This document shows positions 37,542 to 46,584 of a stretch of 58,578 nt of DNA, in pieces. The position numbers and the translations under genes were made by a program. The notes under the pieces were generated by a model, which had not been told where the DNA came from, made no database searches, and saw only the letters and a program-made list of their open reading frames with translations. The DNA lies in assembly GCF_900176475.1 (NCBI RefSeq), contig NZ_FWXX01000014.1, positions 1 to 58,578 on the forward strand, read 5' to 3'. This DNA comes from Tropicibacter naphthalenivorans (GTDB taxonomy: Bacteria; Pseudomonadota; Alphaproteobacteria; Rhodobacterales; Rhodobacteraceae). Each line of letters starts with the position of its first letter. The first letter of the stretch is position 1.

Positions 37542-39665
37542 ATGTCGGGCAATTCTATCAGAGATACATTTTTCGAAGAGTGCGAAGAGCTCCTCGAAGC
37601 ATTGGTCGAGGGTCTCTCCCAAATGGAGGAATCCACCGACGATATGGAAGTGATCAACGCGGTTTTCCGGGCGGTTCACTCTATCAAAGGCGGCGCAGGC
37701 GCATTTGGCCTGAACAGGCTCGTCAACTTTGCACATACCTTTGAAACGGTCATGGACAAAGTCCGCGACCGAGAGTTGCCCGTTGACGAAAAGCTGATGT
37801 CGCTGTTCCATCGGTCCGGAGACAAGCTTTCCGATCTCGTCGCCGCAGAACGGGATGAGACCGATCTGGATCCAACCGCCGAAGAAGGCGTCATAAAGGA
37901 ACTCGAAGGCTACCTTGGGGGCTCGTCTCAAGAAGAAGAATTCAGCTTTGACGCCGTCACCCTTGATTTCGGCTCGGAGCCTGTCGACCTCGCTGACGTT
38001 CTGCCGGAGACCGCGCACCGCTGTTTTACAATCAAGTTCAAGCCGACGAAGTCGCTTTACGAAAACGGCCATGAGCCTTTGTTGATCTTCGACGCCCTCG
38101 CCGAAATCGGCGACCTGAGCGTAGAACTCGATGCAAGTGCGTTGCCAGAGTTCGACGCATTTGATCCCTCTGACGCCGTCTTGAAGTGGACGATGACCCT
38201 AAACACCGCCGAACCGGAAACGACGCTCCACGAAGTGTTCGAGTTTGTGGAAGGACTGTGTGACCTCGATATCAGCGTCGACGAGACTGCTGTTCCGGCG
38301 CCCGTCCAAGTGGTGTCCCCGGAGGAGACGCAAGACACGCCCGGTACGTCCGATGGGACGCTTCCGACCGGCGAAGATTTGGAAAGAGCGACCTCGTCCC
38401 CAAAAGCACCGGCCGCAGCTGCGGCGGCCAAAGAATCCCGCGGCCCTAAGCCAACCCTTCGAGTCGACTTGGATCGTGTCGACCGGCTGATCAACACCGT
38501 CGGCGAATTGATCATCAACCAAGCGATGATCTCGCAGCGCATTGAAGAACTCGATCTGCCGACGGTCGCCCACCTAACGAACGAACTTGAGGCCTACAAA
38601 CTTCTTGCACGGGACATCCAAGAAGGGGTGATGGCCATCCGGGCACAACCCGTAAAGCCTCTCTTTCAGCGAATGTCGCGCATTGTTCGTGAAGCATCCG
38701 ATGCAACGAACAAGAAGTCGAAACTCGTGACGGTTGGCGATTCGACGGAAGTTGACAAAACAGTCATTGAACGGCTTGCCGATCCTTTGACTCATATGAT
38801 CCGAAACGCCGTCGACCACGGTTTGGAAAAGCCCGAAGCGCGTGAGGCCGCGGGCAAGGACCCAGTGGGTACCATCCGGCTTTCTGCGGCGCATCGTTCC
38901 GGAAGCGTTTTCATCGAAATCTCGGACGACGGCGCAGGACTAAATCGTCCAAAGATATTGGAAAAAGCCATTGAGAAAAATCTGGTTGCGCCTGATGTCG
39001 AACTGTCCGACCCAGAAATCGACAACCTGCTGTTTCTTCCGGGTTTCTCGACCGCTGGACAGGTGTCAAACCTTTCCGGTCGCGGGGTTGGCATGGATGT
39101 TGTCAAGAATGCTGTGCAAGCCTTGGGCGGGCGTGTTTCGATAAGTTCGACGCAAGGAAAAGGAACAACGTTTACCATCGTTCTGCCACTGACCTTGGCC
39201 GTTATGGATGGCTTTGTTATTTCGGTTGCAGATCAAACAATGGTCATTCCGATTGCATCAATTCTGGAAACGATCCGACCGAATCCCAAGGACATCCATC
39301 TGATCGGCACTGACAGCGAGGTCGTGAGTGTAAGAGGCGCGTATGTCCCTATCGTCGATGTGGCTGAAAGCCTGAACCTAGCGAACAATTCGCCATGCGA
39401 TGGACCCGGAATACTTTTGCTTGTCTCGACCGAAATGCAAGGTCTCACCGCCCTCCGCGTATCCGCGATACATGATCAACGACAGGTCGTCATCAAGAGC
39501 CTTGAGAGCAACTATGCGGCTATTCCTGGCGTCAGTGCCGCCACCATTTTAGGCGACGGCAAGATTGCGCTTATCCTGGACCCGGAAGAGCTAATCAAAC
39601 TCGGGCATGGATCCAGTATGGAAATGTTTGGACATCAACCAAGAATGGAACTTCGTCATGGCTGA
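37542..39665 (+). CDS. cheA: Chemotaxis histidine kinase CheA
   Basis: The protein is 707 residues. The HPt domain has His46 in VFRAVHSIKGGAGAFG. A linker and P2-like region run to about 290 and end in an Ala/Lys-rich link. The P3 dimerisation helix pair begins VDRLINTVGELII, and the ATPase domain has MIRNAVDHGLE and GRGVGMDVV. A CheW-like P5 domain lies at the C terminus. All catalytic motifs look intact. cheW overlaps its last eight bases. Confidence 0.95.
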   Translation: MSGNSIRDTFFEECEELLEALVEGLSQMEESTDDMEVINAVFRAVHSIKGGAGAFGLNRLVNFAHTFETVMDKVRDRELPVDEKLMSLFHRSGDKLSDLVAAERDETDLDPTAEEGVIKELEGYLGGSSQEEEFSFDAVTLDFGSEPVDLADVLPETAHRCFTIKFKPTKSLYENGHEPLLIFDALAEIGDLSVELDASALPEFDAFDPSDAVLKWTMTLNTAEPETTLHEVFEFVEGLCDLDISVDETAVPAPVQVVSPEETQDTPGTSDGTLPTGEDLERATSSPKAPAAAAAAKESRGPKPTLRVDLDRVDRLINTVGELIINQAMISQRIEELDLPTVAHLTNELEAYKLLARDIQEGVMAIRAQPVKPLFQRMSRIVREASDATNKKSKLVTVGDSTEVDKTVIERLADPLTHMIRNAVDHGLEKPEAREAAGKDPVGTIRLSAAHRSGSVFIEISDDGAGLNRPKILEKAIEKNLVAPDVELSDPEIDNLLFLPGFSTAGQVSNLSGRGVGMDVVKNAVQALGGRVSISSTQGKGTTFTIVLPLTLAVMDGFVISVADQTMVIPIASILETIRPNPKDIHLIGTDSEVVSVRGAYVPIVDVAESLNLANNSPCDGPGILLLVSTEMQGLTALRVSAIHDQRQVVIKSLESNYAAIPGVSAATILGDGKIALILDPEELIKLGHGSSMEMFGHQPRMELRHG

Positions 39666-40125
39666 AGCAGCTGAAGCACGCATCGACTCCCAATTCGAGT
39701 TCATCACCTTCTCCGCTGGCGGACAGGACTATTGTCTCGAAATCACACAGATTCGCGAGATCCGCAGGTGGACTCCTGTCACAGCCCTGCCCCATACGCC
39801 GACAGATGTACTGGGTGTGATGAACCTCCGTGGCGCAGTTATTCCAATCTTTGACCTGTCTGCGCGCTTCAATTTGGGAAAAACGCCAGCGAACGAACGC
39901 AATGTTGTAATTGTCGCTTCAGTGGAAGGCACGACAATTGGCCTTCTCGTAGAGTCGGTATCCGAGATCCTTTCTGTGGAAAAGACAGCAATTCAGGAAA
40001 CTCCAGACATTAAATCAGATGCAACCCGTCATTCTATCCTCGGCATGATTTCGGTAGACGAAGCGATGGTCCGCGTCGTCAATTTGGAAGCTGTCTTGGA
40101 AAACACTGGAGGCTCCGTCCTGTAA
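39658..40125 (+). CDS. cheW: Chemotaxis coupling protein CheW
   Basis: A 155-residue CheW domain: FEFITFSAGGQDYCLEI, IREIRRWTPVTALPHTP, VMNLRGAVIPIFDLS. It couples CheA to receptors. Start 39658 follows GGAACTTC and overlaps the cheA stop by eight bases; the upstream ATG at 39607 lies within cheA. Its last base is the first of the cheR start codon. Confidence 0.94.
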   Translation: MAEAAEARIDSQFEFITFSAGGQDYCLEITQIREIRRWTPVTALPHTPTDVLGVMNLRGAVIPIFDLSARFNLGKTPANERNVVIVASVEGTTIGLLVESVSEILSVEKTAIQETPDIKSDATRHSILGMISVDEAMVRVVNLEAVLENTGGSVL

Positions 40126-40982
40126 TGGCAATGCCGGATTCAGAGAGTCGTTTCGACATACCGTTCTCTGACAAGGATTTTCAGAGCTTGGCCGCGCTTG
40201 CAAAAGAAAACTATGGGCTTAGCCTGTCGGAAAGCAAAAAACCGTTGGTGTACTCAAGACTATCGAAGCGCTTAAAAGCACGTAAAGTTTCCAGCTTTCA
40301 GCAGTACATAGATCTAGTCCGCAGCGACCCAAAAACTGAGGCACAGGAGCTCGTTTCCGCGCTCACAACCAATGTTACGAGCTTCTTTCGCGAGCCCCAC
40401 CACTTCAAGACTCTGGCAGAGGTGTGCTTGCCTCAGTTTCAGGAAAACGCAAAACACGGCGACCGTTCTAGGGTTTGGTCAGCTGGCTGCTCTTCGGGAG
40501 AGGAACCATATTCCATCGCAGCAACCATTCTAGAAAAAATGCCACAGGCCGCCGAATGCGATGTAAAGATCCTGGCAACCGATATTGACCCGAAGGTGTT
40601 GGAAGTAGCGAAACGCGGTCAGTATAGCCAATCTGAGACAGAGACCTTGGATGCGCACCAAGTCAAAGCTTTGTTTGCCTCATCAAAACTCAACAAAGAC
40701 CGAAACGAAATATGCGCTAAAACGAAGTCCCTGATATCCTTCGCAGAGCTTAATCTAATATCTGAATGGCCCATTCGAGGCCGTTTCGACGCAATATTTT
40801 GCAGAAATGTGGCAATTTACTTTGACCAGCAAACCCAGCAAAATCTGTGGATGAAATTGACTGAGAAACTCAAACCCGGAGGGCACCTTTTTATAGGTCA
40901 CTCCGAAAGAATTACCGGACCGGCTGGAGAGTATCTCATTAACGCCGGTGTCACTAGCTACAAAAAACGCCAAGATGCATAG
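40125..40982 (+). CDS. cheR: CheR chemoreceptor methyltransferase
   Basis: A 285-residue protein with the N-terminal helical CheR domain and a SAM-binding domain: VWSAGCSSGEEPYSIA, ILATDIDPKVLEVA, IFCRNVAIYFD. It methylates receptor glutamates. The coding sequence is unusually A/T-rich for this window. Start at 40125 overlaps cheW by one base; a second ATG is two codons in. Confidence 0.94.
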   Translation: MAMPDSESRFDIPFSDKDFQSLAALAKENYGLSLSESKKPLVYSRLSKRLKARKVSSFQQYIDLVRSDPKTEAQELVSALTTNVTSFFREPHHFKTLAEVCLPQFQENAKHGDRSRVWSAGCSSGEEPYSIAATILEKMPQAAECDVKILATDIDPKVLEVAKRGQYSQSETETLDAHQVKALFASSKLNKDRNEICAKTKSLISFAELNLISEWPIRGRFDAIFCRNVAIYFDQQTQQNLWMKLTEKLKPGGHLFIGHSERITGPAGEYLINAGVTSYKKRQDA

Positions 40983-41008
40983 CCCGATTGGCAAAGTAGG
41001 AGAAAGAA

Positions 41009-41395
41009 ATGAGTCTCAAATCCTCCCTTCGCGTGATGGTTGTCGACGACATGGCTACGAGTCGCGGGCTCATAACCCAGGCACTCGACGACATCGGCAT
41101 CAAGAATTATTTAACTGAGAATGACGGTCGGCGCGCGCTCGAACGAATGGCGGGAAATCCTGTCCACCTGGTTCTGTCGGACTACAACATGCCCGGCCTT
41201 GATGGCCTTGGTCTGCTTAAGGCCGTTAGATCCCATCCGTCTACGCAGAAAGTCGGCTTTATCCTCGTAACCGGTCGCCCCACACCAGAAATCGTCAACG
41301 AGGCCAAGAAACTGGGCCTTAACAATATGATCAAAAAGCCATTCACATCGGCATCCATGAAGCAGTGCATCGAAAGTGTTGTGGGGCGGCTTTAA
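41009..41395 (+). CDS. cheY: CheY-type response regulator (second copy)
   Basis: A 128-residue receiver with VVDDMATSRG, phospho-Asp58 in LVLSDYNMPGLDG, and the LVTGRP and KKPFTS switch residues. It has AGGAG nine bases upstream of the ATG. Two single-domain CheY proteins in one operon are common in alphaproteobacteria that lack CheZ: one drives the motor and the other drains phosphate from it. Which is which cannot be read here. Confidence 0.93.
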   Translation: MSLKSSLRVMVVDDMATSRGLITQALDDIGIKNYLTENDGRRALERMAGNPVHLVLSDYNMPGLDGLGLLKAVRSHPSTQKVGFILVTGRPTPEIVNEAKKLGLNNMIKKPFTSASMKQCIESVVGRL

Positions 41396-41751
41396 TGACG
41401 CATGGATCCGCAAAAGTGCCATTAAGGTTGGCAACCGAAAAGGTTGCCGCCGAAATGCTGACGTTGGAGCATAGTCTTGAGAGAATTGAGCATACTGTCG
41501 ATAAAATCCTCTGTGGCAGCGCACAAAAATTGGATCAAGAAGCACTAACAGCGTTGCAAGAAATAGATCTGATCCGGCAGACAATAAACGCCCTGTCCAA
41601 GTTCTTGGACAAACTGTCCAATGATGCTGACACCGCAGGCCTGGTTCACACAAGCGAAGCTCTTGAAACTGTGCCGTTGCGCGACTTGGCGGCGCGACTG
41701 GCCGGTACGTCCTCTCCTACGTCGGACCGCAGTAGCCCCGAGTTATTCTAG
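41395..41751 (+). CDS. Small helical protein of unknown function in the chemotaxis operon
   Basis: A 118-residue, mostly helical protein (RLATEKVAAEMLTLEHSLER, DLIRQTINALSKFLDKL). Its ATG overlaps the stop of the second cheY by one base. I do not recognise a domain. It has no signal peptide. By position it could be a phosphatase or adaptor for CheY replacing CheZ, but there is no CheZ-like QxxxD motif that I can see. It is followed by a 98-base gap. Confidence 0.6.
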   Translation: MTHGSAKVPLRLATEKVAAEMLTLEHSLERIEHTVDKILCGSAQKLDQEALTALQEIDLIRQTINALSKFLDKLSNDADTAGLVHTSEALETVPLRDLAARLAGTSSPTSDRSSPELF

Positions 41752-41849
41752 TGTCTCGCGTGTACAAAATTACTCACGCCGCCGTCAGCGAACAATAAAT
41801 CGAATCTTCAAAACTGCCGCCTTCAGGAAATCCAAGAAGGGCCGACTCC

Positions 41850-42512
41850 ATGCATAACCTTCGTCAAAGCCTTGGGAAAATGGTTCAGTTGAAGAATGCG
41901 CCAAACCAAAGGTCCGACGACCCTATCATTTTGATCGGTGCGAGCACCGGCGGAATCGATGCGTTGCTCAAGGTCTTGGCTGACTTTGGCGAGGACTGCC
42001 CGCCGACTTTAGTTGTTCAACATACGGGACGCGGCTTTGGAGAAAGCTTGGCCAATCTTCTGGACAAAAAATGCAAAGCCAAAGTGACGCTCGCCCAAGA
42101 AGAGGGGCCCATACAAATTGGGAAGGTGATAATCGGGGCAGGAAGCCAAGCACACTTGGTCATCAAAAACGCACCCTCCCTTATGTACAAATTGACTGAT
42201 TTTGGCAACGTGTCTGGGCACATGCCTTCAGTCGACGCGCTTTTCGACTCGGCCACACACCTTGGACCCCGCATTCGCGCCGCGTTATTGACCGGCATGG
42301 GCCGAGATGGCGCGGAAGGGCTGCGCAAATTAAGGCTCGCTGGCGCAAAAACCATCGCACAAGACGAAGAAAGCTCGGTTGTTTACGGAATGCCAAGAGC
42401 TGCCATGGAAAATGGCGGCGTGGAGCTCTGCCTTCCGCTTGATAAGATCGGCGCGGCCCTCTTGGCCGATGCTTCCAGTAGAAACCCGAAGGTTGGGGGA
42501 TCGTTTAAATGA
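41850..42512 (+). CDS. cheB: CheB methylesterase without receiver domain
   Basis: A 220-residue catalytic domain only. The triad is Ser32 in GASTGGIDAL, His58 in VVQHTG, and Asp153 in LTGMGRDGA. CheB usually carries an N-terminal receiver that controls activity; here the first 24 residues are just a short polar leader. It should demethylate or deamidate receptors constitutively, or be controlled another way. CheD overlaps its last four bases. Confidence 0.92.
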   Translation: MHNLRQSLGKMVQLKNAPNQRSDDPIILIGASTGGIDALLKVLADFGEDCPPTLVVQHTGRGFGESLANLLDKKCKAKVTLAQEEGPIQIGKVIIGAGSQAHLVIKNAPSLMYKLTDFGNVSGHMPSVDALFDSATHLGPRIRAALLTGMGRDGAEGLRKLRLAGAKTIAQDEESSVVYGMPRAAMENGGVELCLPLDKIGAALLADASSRNPKVGGSFK

Positions 42513-43039
42513 CCGGAGATCGGGAAAAGTTAACAAACGTCATCCAAGGCGACTACTTTATTTCCGAGGACCCGAGCGAGGTTCTGACAACGGTTCTTGG
42601 CTCCTGCATCGCTGTTTGCCTGTATGATACACAAAGGAAAATCGGTGGGATGAACCACTTTCTCTTGCCTAGCCGGGACGGGCAAGACGGCGAAAACGTG
42701 CGCTACGGCGCCTACGCCATGGAGCTTTTGATCAACGGTCTTTTGAAGAAGGGGGCGATGCGCAACCGCCTTGAGGCCAAGGTTTTCGGCGGTGCAAGCA
42801 TGATGGGGAACCTCAGGGATATTGGTGCCTCGAACGCGAAGTTTGCTCACAAATTTCTTTCGGATGAAGGAATCCCATGCGCGGCAGAAAGCGTTGGAGG
42901 AACGTCCGCACGACGCATTCGGTTCTGGCCAACAAGTGGCCGCGTCAGACAGCTTTTGGTCACTGACAAAGTGGATGTCACACCGGCTGTCGTTGCTCCG
43001 CCGCCGCCGAAGCCCGCAAACGATATCACCTTGTTCTAA
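42509..43039 (+). CDS. cheD: CheD chemoreceptor glutamine deamidase
   Basis: A 176-residue CheD protein. The Cys33 catalytic residue sits in VLGSCIAVCLYD and His50 in GGMNHFLLP, with a GGA(S)MM motif further on. A Pro-rich tail (VVAPPPPKPAND) ends it. It deamidates receptor glutamines and can interact with CheY phosphatases. It is the last gene of the operon, ending at a hairpin. Confidence 0.93.
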   Translation: MTGDREKLTNVIQGDYFISEDPSEVLTTVLGSCIAVCLYDTQRKIGGMNHFLLPSRDGQDGENVRYGAYAMELLINGLLKKGAMRNRLEAKVFGGASMMGNLRDIGASNAKFAHKFLSDEGIPCAAESVGGTSARRIRFWPTSGRVRQLLVTDKVDVTPAVVAPPPPKPANDITLF

Positions 43040-43046
43040 TGGGAAA

Positions 43047-43063
43047 CGCGCCGCATAGGCGCG
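43047..43063. terminator. GC hairpin after cheD
   Basis: A CGCGCC-GCATA-GGCGCG stem-loop lies 8 bases after the cheD stop and before the selD-fusion start. There is no run of T after it, so it is at best a weak or factor-dependent terminator, or an RNA-stabilising hairpin. Confidence 0.4.
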
Positions 43064-43105
43064 GCCGACAAGACGTGTTAAGTCTCCGCCAAACAGGAGG
43101 CCGTC

Positions 43106-45253
43106 ATGCGATCAACCACTTTGCCAGACACGCGCGACTTGGTTTTGATCGGGGGCGGGCACACACACGCCTTGGTCCTTCGGATGTGGGGCATGAAACC
43201 TCTGCCGGGCGTGCGCGTCACGGTCATAAACCCCGGCCCGACTGCGCCCTACTCTGGGATGCTTCCCGGACATCTGGCAGGGCACTACACGCGGGACGCG
43301 CTGGACATCGATCTGGTCAAGCTGGCTCGATTTGCCGGTGCGCGTATCATCGACGGTGCGGCCTCTGACATCGATACGACCGCCAAGACCGTCACGGTGC
43401 CCGGCCGCCCGGCCATCGCTTTTGATATTGCTTCCATCGACGTGGGCATCAACAGCGAGCTTCCCAGCTTGCCCGGTTTTTCTGAATACGGAGTGGCAGC
43501 TAAACCTCTGGGAAAATTTGCAAAAAGCTGGAATGACTACTTGATGGGTGCAAATGCAGACAGCGCGGCAGTCATCGGTGGGGGCGTTGCAGGGGTCGAG
43601 ATCGCATTGGCCTTTGCCCACGCGCTCCCCTCGTCCGCCAACGTCACCCTCATTGAACGTGGAACGCTTCTTGCCGGCCTTCCGAGCCGAACCGCGGATC
43701 GTCTGCGGGCGACCTTGGCACGTGAAAACGTCACGATCCACGAAAACACCTCTGTGACACAGATCCGCGCGGGGCAAGTGATCACCGACAAGGGAGTGAT
43801 CGACGCAGGTTTCATCTGTGGAGCGACCGGCGCGCGCCCCCACGACTGGATCGCCGCGCTTGATCTCGCCCAAACCGATGGGTTTATTGACATCGGCCCA
43901 GATTTACGCAGCTCTCATCCCGATATTTTTGCCGTCGGTGATTGTGCCCACATGACCGCGACGCCGCGGCCCAAGGCCGGCGTCTACGCCGTCCGGCAAG
44001 CGCCGACGTTGCTGCATAATCTCAAGGTCGCCCTGTCGGAACAAGGCCGCGCCAAAAGCTACCGACCGCAGCGGGATTACCTCAAGCTTATCTCGTTGGG
44101 CCGGAAATCTGCGATGGCGGATAAATTTGGCCTGACGCTGTCTGGTCCGCTTCTTTGGCGATGGAAAAATCACATCGACCAGAAGTTCATGAACATGTTC
44201 AGAGACTTGCCCCAGATGGCGCCGTCCCCCCTGCCCGCTTTTCATGCCGCGGGCATGGCCGACGCGATCGGCCCCAAGCCAATGTGCGGCGGGTGCGGGT
44301 CCAAGCTTGGCCAAGGCGCGTTGGATCAAACCTTGACCTGTCTCGCCCCCGCGCATCGCGACGACATCCTCCAGTTGCCCGGCGACGACGCCGCCTACCT
44401 GCGGGTCGGGGGCGCGCGTCAGGTCATCAGCACCGATCACCTGCGCAGCATGATCGAAGACCCCGTCGTCATGACCCGCATCGCGGCCATTCATGCCCTG
44501 GGCGACGTCTGGGCCATGGGCGCCAAGCCGCAGGCGGTCACGACCAATATCATCCTACCGCGCCTGTCAAAACAACTCGCCGCCCGCAGCTTTTCCGAAA
44601 TTATGGCGACTGCTCAAGAGGTTATCACCGAAGCCGGGGCGCAAATCGTAGGCGGGCACACGACCTTGGGGGCCGAATTGACCCTGGGCTTTACCATCAC
44701 CGGCCTGTGCGACGCCGAACCGATCACCTTGGCCGGCGCCCAGCCCGGCGACACCATCATCCTGACCAAGCCCATAGGCTCGGGCGTTGTCATGGCGGCA
44801 GAGATGGCGGGCAGCGCCAAGGGCGATTGGGTCATGGACACGCTTGATCTGATGATGCAGCCGCAGGGCCGCGCCTCGGAAATCTTGAGCAAAGCCAATG
44901 CGATGACCGATGTGACCGGCTTTGGCCTTGTGGGGCACGTCAACAACATCTGCAAAGCATCCGGCGTCGGCGCGCGCCTTGATCTGGACGCGATCCCCGT
45001 GATGCCCGGCGCTTTGGAGCTGTCGCAAGACGGCGTGCGCTCGACGCTTTACCCCGATAACCGCCAGGTTCTGCCCGCTCTCGCAGAGGACGCCCGCATC
45101 GCTTTGCTGTTTGATCCACAAACCGCAGGCGGGCTTTTGGCCTGCGTCTCTGGCAATCCCCAAGACCTGCTCCGCCAGTTGGCCTCGGCGGGCTACACCG
45201 CTGCGATCATTGGGGAAATTACCGATAAGGCAGGTCAGATCGACGTCGCGTGA
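43106..45253 (+). CDS. selD: Fused FAD-dependent oxidoreductase-SelD (selenophosphate synthetase)
   Basis: A 715-residue two-domain protein. Residues 10-345 are a pyridine nucleotide-disulfide oxidoreductase like NADH dehydrogenases (VLIGGGHTHALVL, AVIGGGVAGVEIALA, FAVGDCAHM). From 390 it is SelD, beginning PKPMCGGCGSKLG with the catalytic Cys around 394/397, then DDAAYLRV, GDVWAMGAKP and GGHTTLGAE. SelD makes selenophosphate from selenide and ATP; the oxidoreductase domain may supply reducing power. AGGAGG precedes the ATG. The partner MnmH is convergent and overlaps by 19 bases. Confidence 0.93.
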   Translation: MRSTTLPDTRDLVLIGGGHTHALVLRMWGMKPLPGVRVTVINPGPTAPYSGMLPGHLAGHYTRDALDIDLVKLARFAGARIIDGAASDIDTTAKTVTVPGRPAIAFDIASIDVGINSELPSLPGFSEYGVAAKPLGKFAKSWNDYLMGANADSAAVIGGGVAGVEIALAFAHALPSSANVTLIERGTLLAGLPSRTADRLRATLARENVTIHENTSVTQIRAGQVITDKGVIDAGFICGATGARPHDWIAALDLAQTDGFIDIGPDLRSSHPDIFAVGDCAHMTATPRPKAGVYAVRQAPTLLHNLKVALSEQGRAKSYRPQRDYLKLISLGRKSAMADKFGLTLSGPLLWRWKNHIDQKFMNMFRDLPQMAPSPLPAFHAAGMADAIGPKPMCGGCGSKLGQGALDQTLTCLAPAHRDDILQLPGDDAAYLRVGGARQVISTDHLRSMIEDPVVMTRIAAIHALGDVWAMGAKPQAVTTNIILPRLSKQLAARSFSEIMATAQEVITEAGAQIVGGHTTLGAELTLGFTITGLCDAEPITLAGAQPGDTIILTKPIGSGVVMAAEMAGSAKGDWVMDTLDLMMQPQGRASEILSKANAMTDVTGFGLVGHVNNICKASGVGARLDLDAIPVMPGALELSQDGVRSTLYPDNRQVLPALAEDARIALLFDPQTAGGLLACVSGNPQDLLRQLASAGYTAAIIGEITDKAGQIDVA

Positions 45254-46293
45254 AGCCTTTCCGCAAGCTGATCCGCTACCCCGTTCAACGCCGCGGGATC
45301 AAGGGCGGGGGCCTCGATGCGGTACAACACATTCGGCGACATGGCGCGCATCGACTTGTTATACGCCGGATCGTAGTGGTCGACGGCCAGCGATTCACAC
45401 AGAGCCAACCGGTCATCTGCGGCGATCAACGTCTCCCAGTGATCGACGAGCGCATGACCGCGATGAAACCGCAAATGCGCGAGTTTCGCGCGCAACCCGT
45501 CGTGATCGGCCAGGATATCCTCGTAGGCGCGGGCCAGATACTGCGCGCGGGCCGCAATAGGGGCCGCGATTTCGACCCACGGCGCGATCTTCATCGCCTC
45601 CCACAGGGACGGCGGCAGGGTCAAAGTGCCGATTTTGCTGCTCTCTGCCTCGACCACCACGGGCCGCGTCGGATCAAGCCTGTGCAAAACCTGGGCCAAA
45701 GCCGTTTCAAAGCCCTTTTGGCTAGGTTGCCCACCGGGCATCTCGCCGAGCAAAGAGCCTCGGTGCCGGGCCAAGCCTTCGAGGTCGACCACCTGCACCC
45801 CACGCGCGGCCAGCAGCGGCAACAGCTCGGTCTTGGCGGTCCCGGTATAGCCGCCCAGCTGCACCAAACGGTGCGGCAGCGGTACGTCATACAACGCCTG
45901 CGAGACCAAGCGGCGATAGGTGCGATAGCCTCCGTCGATCAGCTCGGACCGCCAACCGATTTCCTTGAGCATCCAAGCAAACGACCCCGATCGCTGCCCC
46001 CCGCGCCAGCAATAGACCAAGGGCCGCCAGCCACCTTCGCGATCCGCAAGCGGGCCCGCGATGTGATCAGCCGCATTGCGAAACACCAGCGCCGCCCCGA
46101 TTTTCCGAGCCAGAAAAGGGCTTTGCTGTTTATACATTGTGCCGACGCGGGCGCGCTCTTCGTTGTCGAGAACGGGCAGGTTGATCGCTCCGGGCAGATG
46201 ATCCTCGGCGAATTCAGCGGGGCTGCGCACGTCAATCACGGTGTCGAACCCATGATCCAAAAGCTGCGCCAGAGCGGTCGGTTTGATGGCCAT
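45235..46293 (-). CDS. mnmH: tRNA 2-selenouridine synthase
   Basis: The protein is about 352 residues. It begins with a rhodanese domain carrying Cys95 in PLVYCWRGGQRSGSF, followed by a P-loop domain (GGYTGTAKTELL). MnmH replaces sulfur by selenium in the wobble 2-thiouridine of certain tRNAs using selenophosphate, and geranylates intermediates. The start at 46293 gives the canonical MAIKPTALAQLLDH; the frame is open to 46380. Its last 19 bases overlap the end of selD, on the opposite strand. Confidence 0.93.
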   Translation of the reverse strand: MAIKPTALAQLLDHGFDTVIDVRSPAEFAEDHLPGAINLPVLDNEERARVGTMYKQQSPFLARKIGAALVFRNAADHIAGPLADREGGWRPLVYCWRGGQRSGSFAWMLKEIGWRSELIDGGYRTYRRLVSQALYDVPLPHRLVQLGGYTGTAKTELLPLLAARGVQVVDLEGLARHRGSLLGEMPGGQPSQKGFETALAQVLHRLDPTRPVVVEAESSKIGTLTLPPSLWEAMKIAPWVEIAAPIAARAQYLARAYEDILADHDGLRAKLAHLRFHRGHALVDHWETLIAADDRLALCESLAVDHYDPAYNKSMRAMSPNVLYRIEAPALDPAALNGVADQLAERLHATSI

Positions 46294-46443
46294 GGGCAAG
46301 GATTTACCCAGAATTCTGGGCCTTGGAAAGGGCCGCTCGGCGGCGGCGCAAAGAAAGATGAAAAAGGTTGAAAAAAGCACTTGTCACCGCTGTGGGGCTC
46401 CTATAGACCGCCCTCACCCGAGAGGCAGCGCCTCTCACCCAGT

Positions 46444-46518
46444 GCCCGGGTAGCTCAGGGGTAGAGCAGTGGATTGAAAATCCTCGTGTCGGTGGTTCGA
46501 TTCCGCCCCCGGGCACCA
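46444..46518 (+). tRNA. tRNA-Phe (anticodon GAA)
   Basis: A 75-nucleotide cloverleaf: acceptor GCCCGGG/CCCGGGC, D-arm TAGCTCAGGGGTAGAGC, anticodon loop TTGAAAA with anticodon GAA, T-arm GGTGG-TTCGATT-CCGCC, and encoded CCA. Its 3' half from 46473 is repeated perfectly at the far end of the island, so this is the integration target. The gene is intact because the island restores its sequence. Confidence 0.97.
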
Positions 46519-46519
46519 T
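46473..46519 (+). repeat. attL-type core in tRNA-Phe (47 bp)
   Basis: These 47 bases, from the anticodon loop through the CCA end plus one T, recur exactly at 56934-56980. Direct repeats of a tRNA 3' part are the hallmark of tyrosine integrase insertion, as the target core is duplicated. Outside this core the flanking sequences differ at both sites. It begins at the A of ATTGAAAATCC. Confidence 0.95.
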
Positions 46520-46566
46520 AAAAATCAAAGACTTAGACCCCGTTAAGCTTGATGCACTAAAGTGTA

Positions 46567-46584
46567 CGTGTAATTCGTGTGTAA
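46567..46584. repeat. Paired TGTAA repeats near attL, candidate integrase arm sites
   Basis: TGTAA occurs at 46569-46573 and 46580-46584, exactly 11 bases apart and right at the 3' end of the integrase gene. The same pair with the same spacing lies near the other end of the island (56789-56804). This placement suggests arm-type sites of the island integrase. Confidence 0.5.

Noticed and set aside
46304-46528. Minus-strand 74-residue open frame across tRNA-Phe (VPGGGIEPPTRGFSIHC...)
   Set aside because: It is the antisense translation of the tRNA gene, a well-known false gene type.
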